DNA of 7,421 nt from an uncultured Bacilli bacterium (GCA_947627835.1 CANQXM010000057.1:1-7421); one strand, 5' to 3'; positions 1 through 6,627 are shown, numbered from the stretch's first letter. Notes: generated by a model not told the origin, from the letters alone. Program-made: numbers and translations.

Positions 1-1032
1 GTCATATATGTGTTCTCGTATTACTGATTCATTTGGATTACGACTAAATACAGCGTTGTATCCCAAATTTCTTTTTAGTGCGCCTTGAATTATTATGGCG
101 GTATTATCTAATATATCTGAATAATATGATGGAACAAATGCATCTAATGGTTGACTTTCATACCTTACCCAGAGGCATGGCCAAAAGTCACTATTTACAG
201 TACTATCTGATGAAAAGATAGAATTATAATCATTTAAATTGTCATTTTCATATTTAACCATAAATCCATTATTGTCAAAAGATCCGTTGTACCATCCACG
301 AACGGTATTTGTGACGTTAACAGAAAAGTTGTAATATCCATTTGTCATTACTGGATTTAATCCACCTAATAATCTTGTTTTACTTAATGATTCTTCAGTA
401 TTCCAATTTACGGTGTAAGAATCCCAATAACTATTGATACGATGCACTTCTAATTCTCCCCAGGTTGTATTACCATTTAAAAAGTTAAAACTAAAATGTG
501 AAGATAAAATATTACCTGATATTGTTGGTAGACTAGTCCATCTTACTAATGCATGACTATGTGTATTATATTGTCCTACTCTTAGTCTTTCTTCATATAC
601 ATGCTGTCCTGCATAGTCTCCAGGATGAACGTAGGTATCATGTATACTACTCGTATTTCTTCCATTTGATACTGTTGGATCAAGAATAATTGGATAAACT
701 CTTTCTTCACTATTTAACCATTCTGCGTCTAGATCATAAGTAATTTGATATCCATTTTCTGTTTCAATCATATTTACTTTTACATTTTCAATCATACTTG
801 CTTTTTCAGCACTATCATATAAATATGGTACTTGGAATACATAAATTACTTCATCGTTTTGATTTTTTAATAAAATTAAACCTTCTTCATTTTTTTCAGC
901 GTGTAAATCTGTTGTTACATTATATACTAATTGATTAAAGTCTGTTTTATCTTTAATAATGAATTCTTCTTTTAAGTTATTTGCTATTACATAATAATGT
1001 AGATCTGTATTTAGTAATGCATATCTCACCAG
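1..1032 (-). pseudogene. DNRLRE-domain surface protein, downstream part in a shifted frame, runs off the window
   Basis: The frame with codons ending at multiples of three is open from 1032 to 1 without a stop, about 344 codons, but has no proper start. The stop at 1033-1035 bounds it upstream. It begins RYALLNTDLHYYVIANNLKEEF and continues through the linker expected before DNRLRE domains (ITYDLDAEWLNSEERVYPIILDPTV). A DNRLRE-type domain at roughly 150-650 follows, with IHDTYVHPGD, EERLRVG (574-594), ALVRWTSLP, YTVNWNT and VRGWYNGSFDNNGFMVKY. The last 50 or so codons (PSYYSDILDNTAIIIQGALK and RNLGYNAVFSRNPNESVIRE) start another, unidentified domain. With the N-terminal part this forms one gene interrupted by a frameshift of +1 sense (one extra base, or loss of two or five). 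It may be a true pseudogene or phase variant, or an assembly error. DNRLRE proteins are exported wall-associated proteins, often followed by Rhs repeats and toxin domains, but none is visible here. Confidence 0.75.
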
Positions 1033-1537
1033 TTATATTTTCAAGATTGTATTCACTATTCGATTCGTTTTGAACGATAGCTGCTTGACTAGTTTTTAAG
1101 CCTTCTATTCCCATTGCCATTTCGTAGCCATCTACTTCTACTTTCATTTGTTCATTTGCACTGGTATATTTGTTCATGTATACGCTAATGTATGGGTTAT
1201 CTTTTAGTTTTAAAAATACATCTTGTTCTTCTTTTAATAAAGGCTTTAGAGAATTCGTTTGATACTCAATGTCATAAATCATGTTGTTGTCTACGTCTTT
1301 CCAGTTTCCTCTTTCGTCTTGATAATGTACTGGATATGGATAACTTGCTGCTAAGATGGTGCCGTCTTCATTTTGAAAATGTTTGACATACATTTCTCTT
1401 TTTTCAATAATTTCGCCAGTCTCAACTGCTTTTTCTTGTGTGTTTGCTAAGGCTGTCTTATACGGAAATGATACAATCATCATTCCTAAGCACAATATGT
1501 AAATTATGCTCTTTTTTGTTTTTGTGGTCTTTTTCAT
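977..1537 (-). CDS. Secreted DNRLRE/wall-associated (Rhs-like) protein, N-terminal part, ends at a frameshift
   Basis: From the ATG at 1535-1537 the product begins with a clear signal peptide: basic MKKTTKTKK, hydrophobic core at residues about 10-24, and a likely cleavage site ALA|NT after residue 31. The mature start contains VKHFQNEDGTILAASYPYPVHYQDERGNWKDVDN, which resembles the N-terminal region of secreted Bacillota DNRLRE/Rhs wall-associated proteins (typically KHF..EDG...A..YP.PVHY.DE.G.W.DIDN). The frame stops at 977-979 after 186 codons. The last residues (CITKYRSTLLCNSK) do not look like the family, whereas the family-like continuation (RYALLNTDLHYYVIANNLKEEF) is found in another frame. 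The true break is therefore at about 1018-1030, and the final dozen or so residues are out-of-frame. The gene has its own promoter and structured leader. The family is recognised by pattern, not by search. Confidence 0.75.
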   Translation of the reverse strand: MKKTTKTKKSIIYILCLGMMIVSFPYKTALANTQEKAVETGEIIEKREMYVKHFQNEDGTILAASYPYPVHYQDERGNWKDVDNNMIYDIEYQTNSLKPLLKEEQDVFLKLKDNPYISVYMNKYTSANEQMKVEVDGYEMAMGIEGLKTSQAAIVQNESNSEYNLENITGEICITKYRSTLLCNSK

Positions 1538-1543
1538 TTCATT

Positions 1544-1550
1544 CCTCCTT
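1544..1550 (-). promoter_or_regulatory. Ribosome binding site fixing the start of the DNRLRE gene
   Basis: AAGGAGG, a near-perfect Shine-Dalgarno sequence, lies six bases before the ATG at 1535-1537. The upstream in-frame GTG at 1580-1582 has poor spacing and would put a long basic stretch before the signal peptide, so it is rejected. Confidence 0.85.
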
Positions 1551-1595
1551 TTTTTAACCACTTTCAGTTTCTTCTTTATCACCGCCTTATCTATA

Positions 1596-1618
1596 TATAA
1601 ATAGTTAGACTATTTATA
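1596..1618 (-). repeat. Perfect 10-bp inverted repeat in the leader of the DNRLRE gene (proximal dyad)
   Basis: TATAAATAGT and ACTATTTATA are perfect complements separated by three bases, about 60 bp upstream of the start codon. It could be an operator for a dimeric regulator or a weak A/U hairpin in the mRNA. No U-tract follows, so it is not a standard terminator. Confidence 0.6.
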
Positions 1619-1653
1619 ATCTTTCTTATTCGGCAAGTTTTCCAAAGGCTGTT

Positions 1654-1678
1654 ATGTAAATGCATATGGCTTTTACAT
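1654..1678 (-). repeat. Inverted repeat in the leader of the DNRLRE gene (distal dyad)
   Basis: ATGTAAA and TTTACAT form a perfect 7-bp dyad separated by 11 bases that contain the small palindrome CATATG. It sits just downstream of the predicted transcription start, where it could be a repressor operator or an RNA hairpin. The function is inferred from position only. Confidence 0.5.
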
Positions 1679-1690
1679 CTTTCTGCTTTT

Positions 1691-1720
1691 ACTATATCAT
1701 TATGGTTTGCATTTGGTAAA
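1691..1720 (-). promoter_or_regulatory. Extended -10 promoter of the DNRLRE surface protein gene
   Basis: The -35 candidate TTTACC (1715-1720, four of six) and the -10 TATAGT (1691-1696, five of six) are 18 bp apart. The -10 is preceded by TG plus one base (1697-1699), the extended -10 signature. It is the best promoter in the gap and implies a 5' leader of about 145-150 nt before the ATG. Confidence 0.6.
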
Positions 1721-1752
1721 CACAAGAGAGGAAATTATGACATTTTTTGCAT

Positions 1753-1780
1753 AAAAAACCAAAGACTTAATCTTTAGTTT
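1753..1780 (-). terminator. Rho-independent terminator after the 160-residue membrane protein gene
   Basis: The minus strand reads AAACTAAAGA-TTAAG-TCTTTGGTTT, a 10-bp stem with one wobble and a five-base loop, running into a T-tract. The TAA stop codon (1774-1776) lies inside the first arm. Confidence 0.8.
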
Positions 1781-2256
1781 AGTAATTCATTTAATTGTTT
1801 TAATGCTTTTAAAAAGGCTTCTTCATGATCATAGTTAAATAGTTTTACTTCTATTTTTTCTTTTGGTAGTTCTAGATTTGGATCTGTGATTTGGTCGATA
1901 TTTACTTTTTTAACCATTACTTCATTATCTACAATTTCTTCGTTATCATAGTTAATTGGATGCATCTTTGCTGTTTTTAATAGTTCATCATAACTAATGA
2001 TTGCTTTTTCTTCTTGTTCTGCTTCATAGGCGGTCATATCTGCAATTGGTGTTGGGTTTTCATCAATGGTTTCTACAATATTTTTTAAATCGAGAGCTTC
2101 TTCTCCTTCTTTTTCTTCCATTTCTTCTGCATTTTTCATCATATAGATTAGTGAAATTATGAGTACGATTAAAATTAATACCGCAAAGTAAAGGATAAAG
2201 TCTATCATTGAAAGAGATTTTAAAAAAGAAATGGCATCGGTAAAAAATTGACTCAT
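1774..2256 (-). CDS. Small single-pass membrane protein with acidic cytoplasmic tail, unknown function
   Basis: I do not recognise a characterised family. The 160-residue protein has a short N-terminal part with an amphipathic look (FFTDAISFLKSL), one transmembrane segment at about residues 18-40 (very rich in Ile, Leu and Val), then about 120 residues rich in Glu and Asp. MMKN directly after the membrane segment is the only basic anchor, and the likely topology is N-out with the acidic part in the cytoplasm. The first part of the tail (EEMEEKEGEEALDLKN) is probably coiled or disordered. Two short stretches look structured and conserved-like: KAIISYDELLKTAK at about residue 84, and the C-terminal helix DHEEAFLKALKQLNELLN. 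The start is supported by AGAGGAG seven bases upstream. It is a single-gene unit with its own terminator. A scaffold or adaptor at the membrane is possible, but that is a guess. Confidence 0.75.
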   Translation of the reverse strand: MSQFFTDAISFLKSLSMIDFILYFAVLILIVLIISLIYMMKNAEEMEEKEGEEALDLKNIVETIDENPTPIADMTAYEAEQEEKAIISYDELLKTAKMHPINYDNEEIVDNEVMVKKVNIDQITDPNLELPKEKIEVKLFNYDHEEAFLKALKQLNELLN

Positions 2257-2287
2257 AAATTCACTCCTCTTTTTTATTGTAACATAA

Positions 2288-2293
2288 ATTATA
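2288..2293 (-). promoter_or_regulatory. Likely -10 box for the 160-residue membrane protein gene
   Basis: A perfect TATAAT lies about 32 bases upstream of the ATG, just after the preceding terminator. The expected -35 position (GTTCTT, in the terminator stem) matches the consensus poorly, so the promoter may be weak or activator-dependent. The ribosome binding site AGAGGAG (2264-2270) is seven bases before the start codon. Confidence 0.45.
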
Positions 2294-2300
2294 TCTTTTT

Positions 2301-2331
2301 AAAAAAGAAAAAGAACCGGATTCGATTCTTT
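2301..2331 (-). terminator. Rho-independent terminator after the 411-residue surface protein gene
   Basis: On the minus strand AAAGAATCG pairs with CGGTTCTTT (9 bp, one wobble) around the loop AATC, followed by TTCTTTTTT. The first arm begins in the TAA stop codon at 2330-2332. Confidence 0.85.
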
Positions 2332-3565
2332 ACAGTGTATTGACTACATAGGGGTCATTCATGGTACCGGTTCCAGTAACGGTTACTCTTTTTACAATAT
2401 TAATGACGGGTCTTGCTCCACGGAATAAGTTTCCTAGTGTTCCATTATTTAAACGCCCATTTTGAGAGATTTCAATAAAACGATATTCTTCTTGATCGAT
2501 GCTTGCTGGACTCATGCTCCACCAACTACTTTGAATATTATCATTTTTTAAGTAGAATTCTTTGTTATCTTCGGTATTGGTTGCTCCTGCTAAAGCCAGT
2601 TCATCTGCTGTTAGCAAGCCAATTTTTAATGTTTCGGTTTGTCCTAAACAATGAAAGATGGGGTCATGATCGGTATAGAGTCTAGTTTTGGTTGCATAGT
2701 CACTATTTTCTATATTCGCATCGGTACAATATTTGGCATTGGCAATGGTACTATCGTATTCTTTTAAATTGGTTTGATACCATTCTTGTAAGATTTGATA
2801 GAGGTTTGAAGTTTGGAATGTCAAGTCGTAAGCTTCACTATAAAATTGGGTGTTATTATTTATGACATCGTCCAAAATTAGTTTTACGGTACCATCTCCG
2901 TTAATTTTTACTATTCTCCAGGTGTAATTGGCAAAGCTTACATAGTTATTGGTTACTGCTCCACGAAAATAGTAACAAGTTCCCGTATCATCCGTGGTTT
3001 CAATTAATCCTTCATTTTCTGTAGCAATTTCCAATGAGGCTTTTGTTGCAGGTGCCATGTTGGCAATGTTATTTTTTAGAATCATATTGGCAAAGGTATT
3101 CATTTCTTTTTCTAGTTCTACAACTAATTTTCCGGTAATTTGATTATTTTGTTCTTGTCTAATTGTAAATGTGTAACTATGGGTTTCTCCTCCATCAATT
3201 TTGATGGTTGCTCCATAACGAAGGGTATCAGATGGATAGTTTCGTTTGATGGTTTGAAAGCCTTTTCGATTACTTTTTACTTCAAATGTTGCGTTGTCGC
3301 CCTTGGCATCTTCAATGATTAAATTGTAGTAATAAGGAATGATTGCGGTGTTCGTAATGGAAAATTCATAAGTTGTTTCTTGTTCGGTGGTATCGATAAT
3401 ATTTCCATTAATATAGTTAAATGATAGATCTCCATCGATATATACAAAGGCTTCTTTTTTACCATATAAAGGAGAATCAAAATAAAGATAGCCAATTCCT
3501 GCGGTAATAGCACAACCTACTAAGGTGGCTATGACGATTAATGTTAATTTATATTTTTTTAACAT
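2330..3565 (-). CDS. Membrane-anchored surface protein, unknown function, DUF6273/FGE-like C-terminal region
   Basis: The function is not known. The chosen start (ATG at 3563-3565, 411 residues) has AAGGA upstream and a strong promoter. The in-frame ATG at 3661 would add 32 residues but overlaps the dnaJ terminator. Residues 1-6 are basic (MLKKYK), 7-29 form one hydrophobic segment, and the rest should lie outside the membrane. LVGC at 15-18 resembles a lipobox, but the hydrophobic stretch continues past it, so a transmembrane anchor is more likely. Residues about 40-155 look like a beta-sandwich (YEFSITNT, GATIKIDGGETHSYTFTI). From about 190 comes a domain with CYYFRG, WRIVKINGDGTVKLILDD, SSWWSMSPA and GARPVINI, ending GTGTMNDPYVVNTL. 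This pattern recalls DUF6273-type/FGE-like or lectin-like domains of gut Bacillota (from memory, not searched). Three Cys in the outer part could form a disulfide. It is a single-gene unit. Confidence 0.75.
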   Translation of the reverse strand: MLKKYKLTLIVIATLVGCAITAGIGYLYFDSPLYGKKEAFVYIDGDLSFNYINGNIIDTTEQETTYEFSITNTAIIPYYYNLIIEDAKGDNATFEVKSNRKGFQTIKRNYPSDTLRYGATIKIDGGETHSYTFTIRQEQNNQITGKLVVELEKEMNTFANMILKNNIANMAPATKASLEIATENEGLIETTDDTGTCYYFRGAVTNNYVSFANYTWRIVKINGDGTVKLILDDVINNNTQFYSEAYDLTFQTSNLYQILQEWYQTNLKEYDSTIANAKYCTDANIENSDYATKTRLYTDHDPIFHCLGQTETLKIGLLTADELALAGATNTEDNKEFYLKNDNIQSSWWSMSPASIDQEEYRFIEISQNGRLNNGTLGNLFRGARPVINIVKRVTVTGTGTMNDPYVVNTL

Positions 3566-3586
3566 GGGTATCATCCTTATTCTATA

Positions 3587-3615
3587 AGTATATGTTTTTC
3601 CATTTTTTTTGTCAA
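3587..3615 (-). promoter_or_regulatory. Sigma-A promoter of the 411-residue surface protein gene
   Basis: The -35 box TTGACA (3610-3615, perfect consensus) and the -10 box TATACT (3587-3592, five of six) are separated by 17 bp. The A-rich spacer contains a run of seven A. Transcription should start about 7 bases past the -10, leaving a short leader with AAGGA about 8 bases before the ATG at 3563-3565. Because the promoter lies downstream of the upstream in-frame ATG at 3661, it argues that the longer reading frame is not the true gene start. Confidence 0.85.
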
Positions 3616-3637
3616 TTTTTATCGAATTTCTTTTCAT

Positions 3638-3662
3638 AAAAAAATGAGATTTTTCTCTCATT
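3638..3662 (-). terminator. Rho-independent terminator of the dnaK-pepF-dnaJ operon
   Basis: On the minus strand AATGAGA pairs with TCTCATT around a six-base loop (arms 3656-3662 and 3643-3649), followed directly by a run of T. The first arm includes bases of the dnaJ stop codon. It separates the chaperone operon from the next gene, which has its own promoter just downstream. Confidence 0.8.
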
Positions 3663-4782
3663 ATTTTAAATAACTGTTAAATTTTTTAATTTCTGACTCG
3701 TTTTCTAAATCACGATTTTCAAGGCTTTCAAAGCATTTTCTTTGATCTCTTGTCAATTTGGTTGGAATGACTACATTGATGACTACGTACATATCTCCTT
3801 TACGTAAACTATTTACGGCTTTAATTCCTTTGCCTTTTAGTTTTAGTTTGGTGTCATTTTGAGTACCACTTTTGATTTCTAGAATGACATTTCCATCTAA
3901 GGTTGGGATTTCTTTTTTAGCTCCTAAAACAGCATCTTTAATGGTAATTGGAAGGGTTAGATAGATATCGTTTTCATCTCTTTCAAAAATCGGACTTTTG
4001 GCAACGTGGAATTCAAAGTAGATGTCTCCATTTGGTCCGCCGTTGTAACCTGCTTCTCCGCGACCAGAAATTTTTAATTGATGACCGGTGTCTACTCCTT
4101 CTGGAATGGTAATTTCAATGTCTTTTTTCTTTCTTACGTGACCGGTTCCTTTACAATTTGAACATCTTCTTGCATAAGTTTTTCCACTCCCTTTACAATC
4201 CGGGCAGGTGGTTTCGGTTTGAAATAATCCAAAAAGACTACGTTGTTCGGAGATTACTCGTCCTCTTCCTTGGCAGGTTGAACAAGTTTTTTGATCAAAG
4301 CCCCCTTCTCCATCACAATCTTGGCATTCTTCATCTAAATCTAAAGTAATGGTTTTTTTACAGCCTTTTACGGCTTCTTCAAAGGATAGCTTTACTTCTA
4401 CTAAGCGATCTTTTCCTTTTTGGGGACGAGAACGTCTGTTACCACTTCCACTAAATGAAGAGAAACCACCAAATGAGCTTCCGAAGAATTCATCAAAGAT
4501 GCTATTTAAGTCAAAGTCTGCAGAGAAACCTCCAAAACCGCCGGCTCCTCCTGCACCCTGTTCGAAGGCAGCATGACCAAATTGATCGTATTGTCTTCTT
4601 TTTTCAGGATCGGACAAAACGGCATATGCTTCACCGATTTCTTTGAATTTTTCTTCGGCTCCTGGTTCTTTATTGACATCTGGATGATATTGTTTAGCGA
4701 GTTTTCGAAAGGCACGTTTAATTTCTTCATCGGTTGCATCTTTACTTACACCCAGCACTTCATAATAATCTTTTTTATTCAT
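3661..4782 (-). CDS. dnaJ: Co-chaperone DnaJ (Hsp40, class I)
   Basis: DnaJ delivers unfolded proteins to DnaK in the cytoplasm and stimulates its ATPase. The 373-residue protein has the full class I layout. The J domain covers residues about 5-66, with the HPD motif at 33-35. The Gly/Phe-rich region is about 76-114 and contains the family-typical DLNSIFDEFFG. The zinc-binding domain has four CxxCxGxG repeats starting at Cys153, Cys167, Cys193 and Cys207. The C-terminal peptide-binding and dimerisation domains follow (TIPEGVDTGHQLKISGRGEAG, GDMYVVINVVIPTKLT). Length and all key residues are normal. It is coupled to pepF upstream, and the stop codon lies within the terminator that closes the operon. 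Usually dnaJ directly follows dnaK; here a peptidase gene separates them. Confidence 0.98.
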   Translation of the reverse strand: MNKKDYYEVLGVSKDATDEEIKRAFRKLAKQYHPDVNKEPGAEEKFKEIGEAYAVLSDPEKRRQYDQFGHAAFEQGAGGAGGFGGFSADFDLNSIFDEFFGSSFGGFSSFSGSGNRRSRPQKGKDRLVEVKLSFEEAVKGCKKTITLDLDEECQDCDGEGGFDQKTCSTCQGRGRVISEQRSLFGLFQTETTCPDCKGSGKTYARRCSNCKGTGHVRKKKDIEITIPEGVDTGHQLKISGRGEAGYNGGPNGDIYFEFHVAKSPIFERDENDIYLTLPITIKDAVLGAKKEIPTLDGNVILEIKSGTQNDTKLKLKGKGIKAVNSLRKGDMYVVINVVIPTKLTRDQRKCFESLENRDLENESEIKKFNSYLK

Positions 4783-4784
4783 TT

Positions 4785-6578
4785 TTATTCACCTCGGTTT
4801 GCTATTTCTTCGTATTCATCTAGTTTTTGATCAAAGTATGCAAGGGCTTCTTGGAAGGTTTCTTTTTTGGTTACATCAATTTCTAGTTTGCTATAAATTT
4901 CAAGTGGTGTTAAATCTCCGCCACATTTTAGGAATTCATAGTATTTTTGAACCATACCTTCTTCCTTTTTAATAATTCTACTTGCAATAATGGTTGCAAT
5001 ACTTACACAAATGGCATAACTATATAGGTAGAAATCCATGTAATAATGACTTCTTGTAATCCACCCTTGATTTTGATATTTTCCTAGTTTGACGGTGTTA
5101 TCTTTGTATTTAGCTAGTTCCTTTTTACTAAGATTATTTAAGTATTCAGCTGTGATGGTTCCACCATTTTGCGCGTAGTTATACATTTCAAATTCCATGT
5201 TTCCTTCGATAATGGAAGTAAAGAAATTTAAATAAAACATTTTGATGAAGTTTTCTAATCCTTTTAATTTTTCTTCTTTGGTTTTCCCATTTTTAACCAA
5301 GTAATCTGAAAAGAGAAATTCGTTTGTTAAAGAAGCAACTTCTGCAATATAACTTGGAACATAACTATACCATCCTGGATTGTTTTCATGAATGAATTCA
5401 TGATGCGTGAAGTGACCGGATTCATGTGCTATGGTTGAGATATCGTCGATGGTTCCATTATAACTCATTAAAATTCTTGCTTGTTTATCTTGCGTAGAAA
5501 TGCAATATCCTCCACTTCGTTTCCCTTTATATTGCATGTAATCAATGCAATGGTTGGTATTGACGCGTTCCCATTTTTCTAAATATTCATCTCCAAGTGG
5601 TTTTAATGCTTCACGAACCATTTTGATGGCTTCTTCTACGGAGTATTCTTTATTTTTCTTGCTCCATGGAAGTAATGTATCATAACTATGAAGGGTCTTT
5701 TTCTTTAAGACTTTTTTCATTAAATGGAAATATTTTTGATACGTTTCTTTTCCTTCGACGGCCACATCATGAATGGCACTATATACTTTTTCAGTCATTT
5801 CATTTTGAAATAAGTACGTTGCAAACGGACTTTCATAATTTCTTGCCATGGCGATATTGATGTTATTTTTTACGTGATAATTGAGTAGTGATGCTGCAGT
5901 GTTTTCATATTGTTTTAATACTTTGCCAAATTTATTTTCGACTTCTTTTCTTACTCTTTCTTCTTCATTTTGCTTTAAAAAGCGAACATTATTGGTGGCA
6001 ATCGTAATATTTTGATCTTTTACTTTAATTTTGCCATATTGATGTTCTGAGTTTAATAATGAATTGGAAATGGCACTATAGGAATTGTAGTTTTCGGTTA
6101 ATAAGGCAATGAGCTGTTCTTCTCTTTCACTTAATGTATGTTCTTTTTCTCGATAAATTTTTTCTAATAATCTTTTATATGGCTTTAAATTTGTTGATTC
6201 GATTAAATTTTGATATTCATTTTTATTTAATGAAAGAATTTCTGGCGTAGCAAAAGCAACCGCTCTTTCGTATTCACTGGATAATGCATAAGCACGGTTA
6301 TATAAGTCTGTGTATTTTTCATTTTCTAAATCGGTATCATGGCAGATATCTGCATAGAGATATAAGTCTTCAATTTTAGCAAGAAGTTGGGTATCTAGTT
6401 TTAAAAAATTTTCTAATTCTTTGGCATCATGTAATTTTCCAACAAAACTTTGAAATTTTGGCAATTCTTTTTTGATATTTTGGAATTCTTCTTCCCAAGC
6501 ATTGATATCTTGATAGTATTCTGTTAAATCCCATTTATATTTTTCTGGTACTTCTTTACGACTTTGATATGTTTTCAT
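4785..6578 (-). CDS. pepF: Oligoendopeptidase F, zinc metallopeptidase of family M3B
   Basis: PepF is a cytoplasmic zinc endopeptidase that cuts short peptides, known from peptide utilisation and signal-peptide or pheromone turnover in Bacillota. The 597-residue product matches the usual PepF length of about 600. The N-terminus (KTYQSRKEVPEKYKWDLTEYY) is typical of the family. The zinc site HESGH is at residues 385-389 (DNA 5412-5426), with the third ligand Glu in PSYIAEVAS at about residue 413. The family-typical GGYC and MSYNGT stretches lie just before the zinc site. The start chosen is the ATG at 6576-6578, which has AAAGGA at 6587-6592 eight bases upstream. An ATG three codons earlier overlaps that ribosome binding site and is unlikely. 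It follows dnaK by about 50 bp across a hairpin, and dnaJ follows two bases after its stop, so it is cotranscribed with chaperone genes, an unusual neighbourhood. The catalytic residues are intact. Confidence 0.96.
   Translation of the reverse strand: MKTYQSRKEVPEKYKWDLTEYYQDINAWEEEFQNIKKELPKFQSFVGKLHDAKELENFLKLDTQLLAKIEDLYLYADICHDTDLENEKYTDLYNRAYALSSEYERAVAFATPEILSLNKNEYQNLIESTNLKPYKRLLEKIYREKEHTLSEREEQLIALLTENYNSYSAISNSLLNSEHQYGKIKVKDQNITIATNNVRFLKQNEEERVRKEVENKFGKVLKQYENTAASLLNYHVKNNINIAMARNYESPFATYLFQNEMTEKVYSAIHDVAVEGKETYQKYFHLMKKVLKKKTLHSYDTLLPWSKKNKEYSVEEAIKMVREALKPLGDEYLEKWERVNTNHCIDYMQYKGKRSGGYCISTQDKQARILMSYNGTIDDISTIAHESGHFTHHEFIHENNPGWYSYVPSYIAEVASLTNEFLFSDYLVKNGKTKEEKLKGLENFIKMFYLNFFTSIIEGNMEFEMYNYAQNGGTITAEYLNNLSKKELAKYKDNTVKLGKYQNQGWITRSHYYMDFYLYSYAICVSIATIIASRIIKKEEGMVQKYYEFLKCGGDLTPLEIYSKLEIDVTKKETFQEALAYFDQKLDEYEEIANRGE
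4789..4795 (-). promoter_or_regulatory. Ribosome binding site of dnaJ inside the end of pepF
   Basis: The minus strand reads GAGGTGA, six bases before the dnaJ ATG. It lies in the last codons of pepF (Arg-Gly-Glu-stop), and the pepF TAA is only two bases from the dnaJ start. This arrangement indicates one transcript and probable translational coupling, and it fixes the dnaJ start. Confidence 0.85.
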
Positions 6579-6600
6579 TTTCTTCATCCTTTAACTATAG

Positions 6601-6625
6601 AAAAGTTCTAGTTTCCTAGAACCTT
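6601..6625 (-). terminator. GAAA-tetraloop hairpin between dnaK and pepF
   Basis: Three bases after the dnaK stop codon the minus strand reads AAGGTTCTAG-GAAA-CTAGAACTTT, a 10-bp stem with one G-T wobble and a GNRA tetraloop, followed by only four U and then C. No convincing promoter is seen between the hairpin and pepF. The short U-tract suggests a leaky terminator or an mRNA processing or stabilising hairpin that lowers pepF-dnaJ expression relative to dnaK. The hairpin is seen directly; its role is inference. Confidence 0.6.
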
Positions 6626-6627
6626 CC

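Noticed and set aside
977..1035. Programmed ribosomal frameshift in the DNRLRE gene
   Set aside because: No slippery heptamer and no CTT-TGA type +1 site is seen between the two stops; a mutation or assembly error is simpler.
1535..1582. Upstream GTG start for the DNRLRE gene
   Set aside because: The GTG has a poorly spaced ribosome binding site, while AAGGAGG sits six bases before the ATG at 1535-1537, which starts directly with a normal signal peptide.
3512..3547. Lipoprotein signal in the 411-residue protein (LVGC)
   Set aside because: The motif fits a lipobox but the hydrophobic stretch continues for about 11 residues beyond the Cys, which favours a transmembrane anchor; kept only as an open question.
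3563..3661. N-terminal extension of the 411-residue protein starting at the ATG at 3661 (443 residues)
   Set aside because: The extra 32 codons cover the dnaJ terminator and a near-consensus promoter, and no ribosome binding site precedes that ATG; the ATG at 3563-3565 has both.
4349..4646. Plus-strand open frames opposite dnaJ
   Set aside because: They are antisense shadows of the Gly/Phe-rich and J-domain coding sequence, with no ribosome binding site or recognisable protein features.
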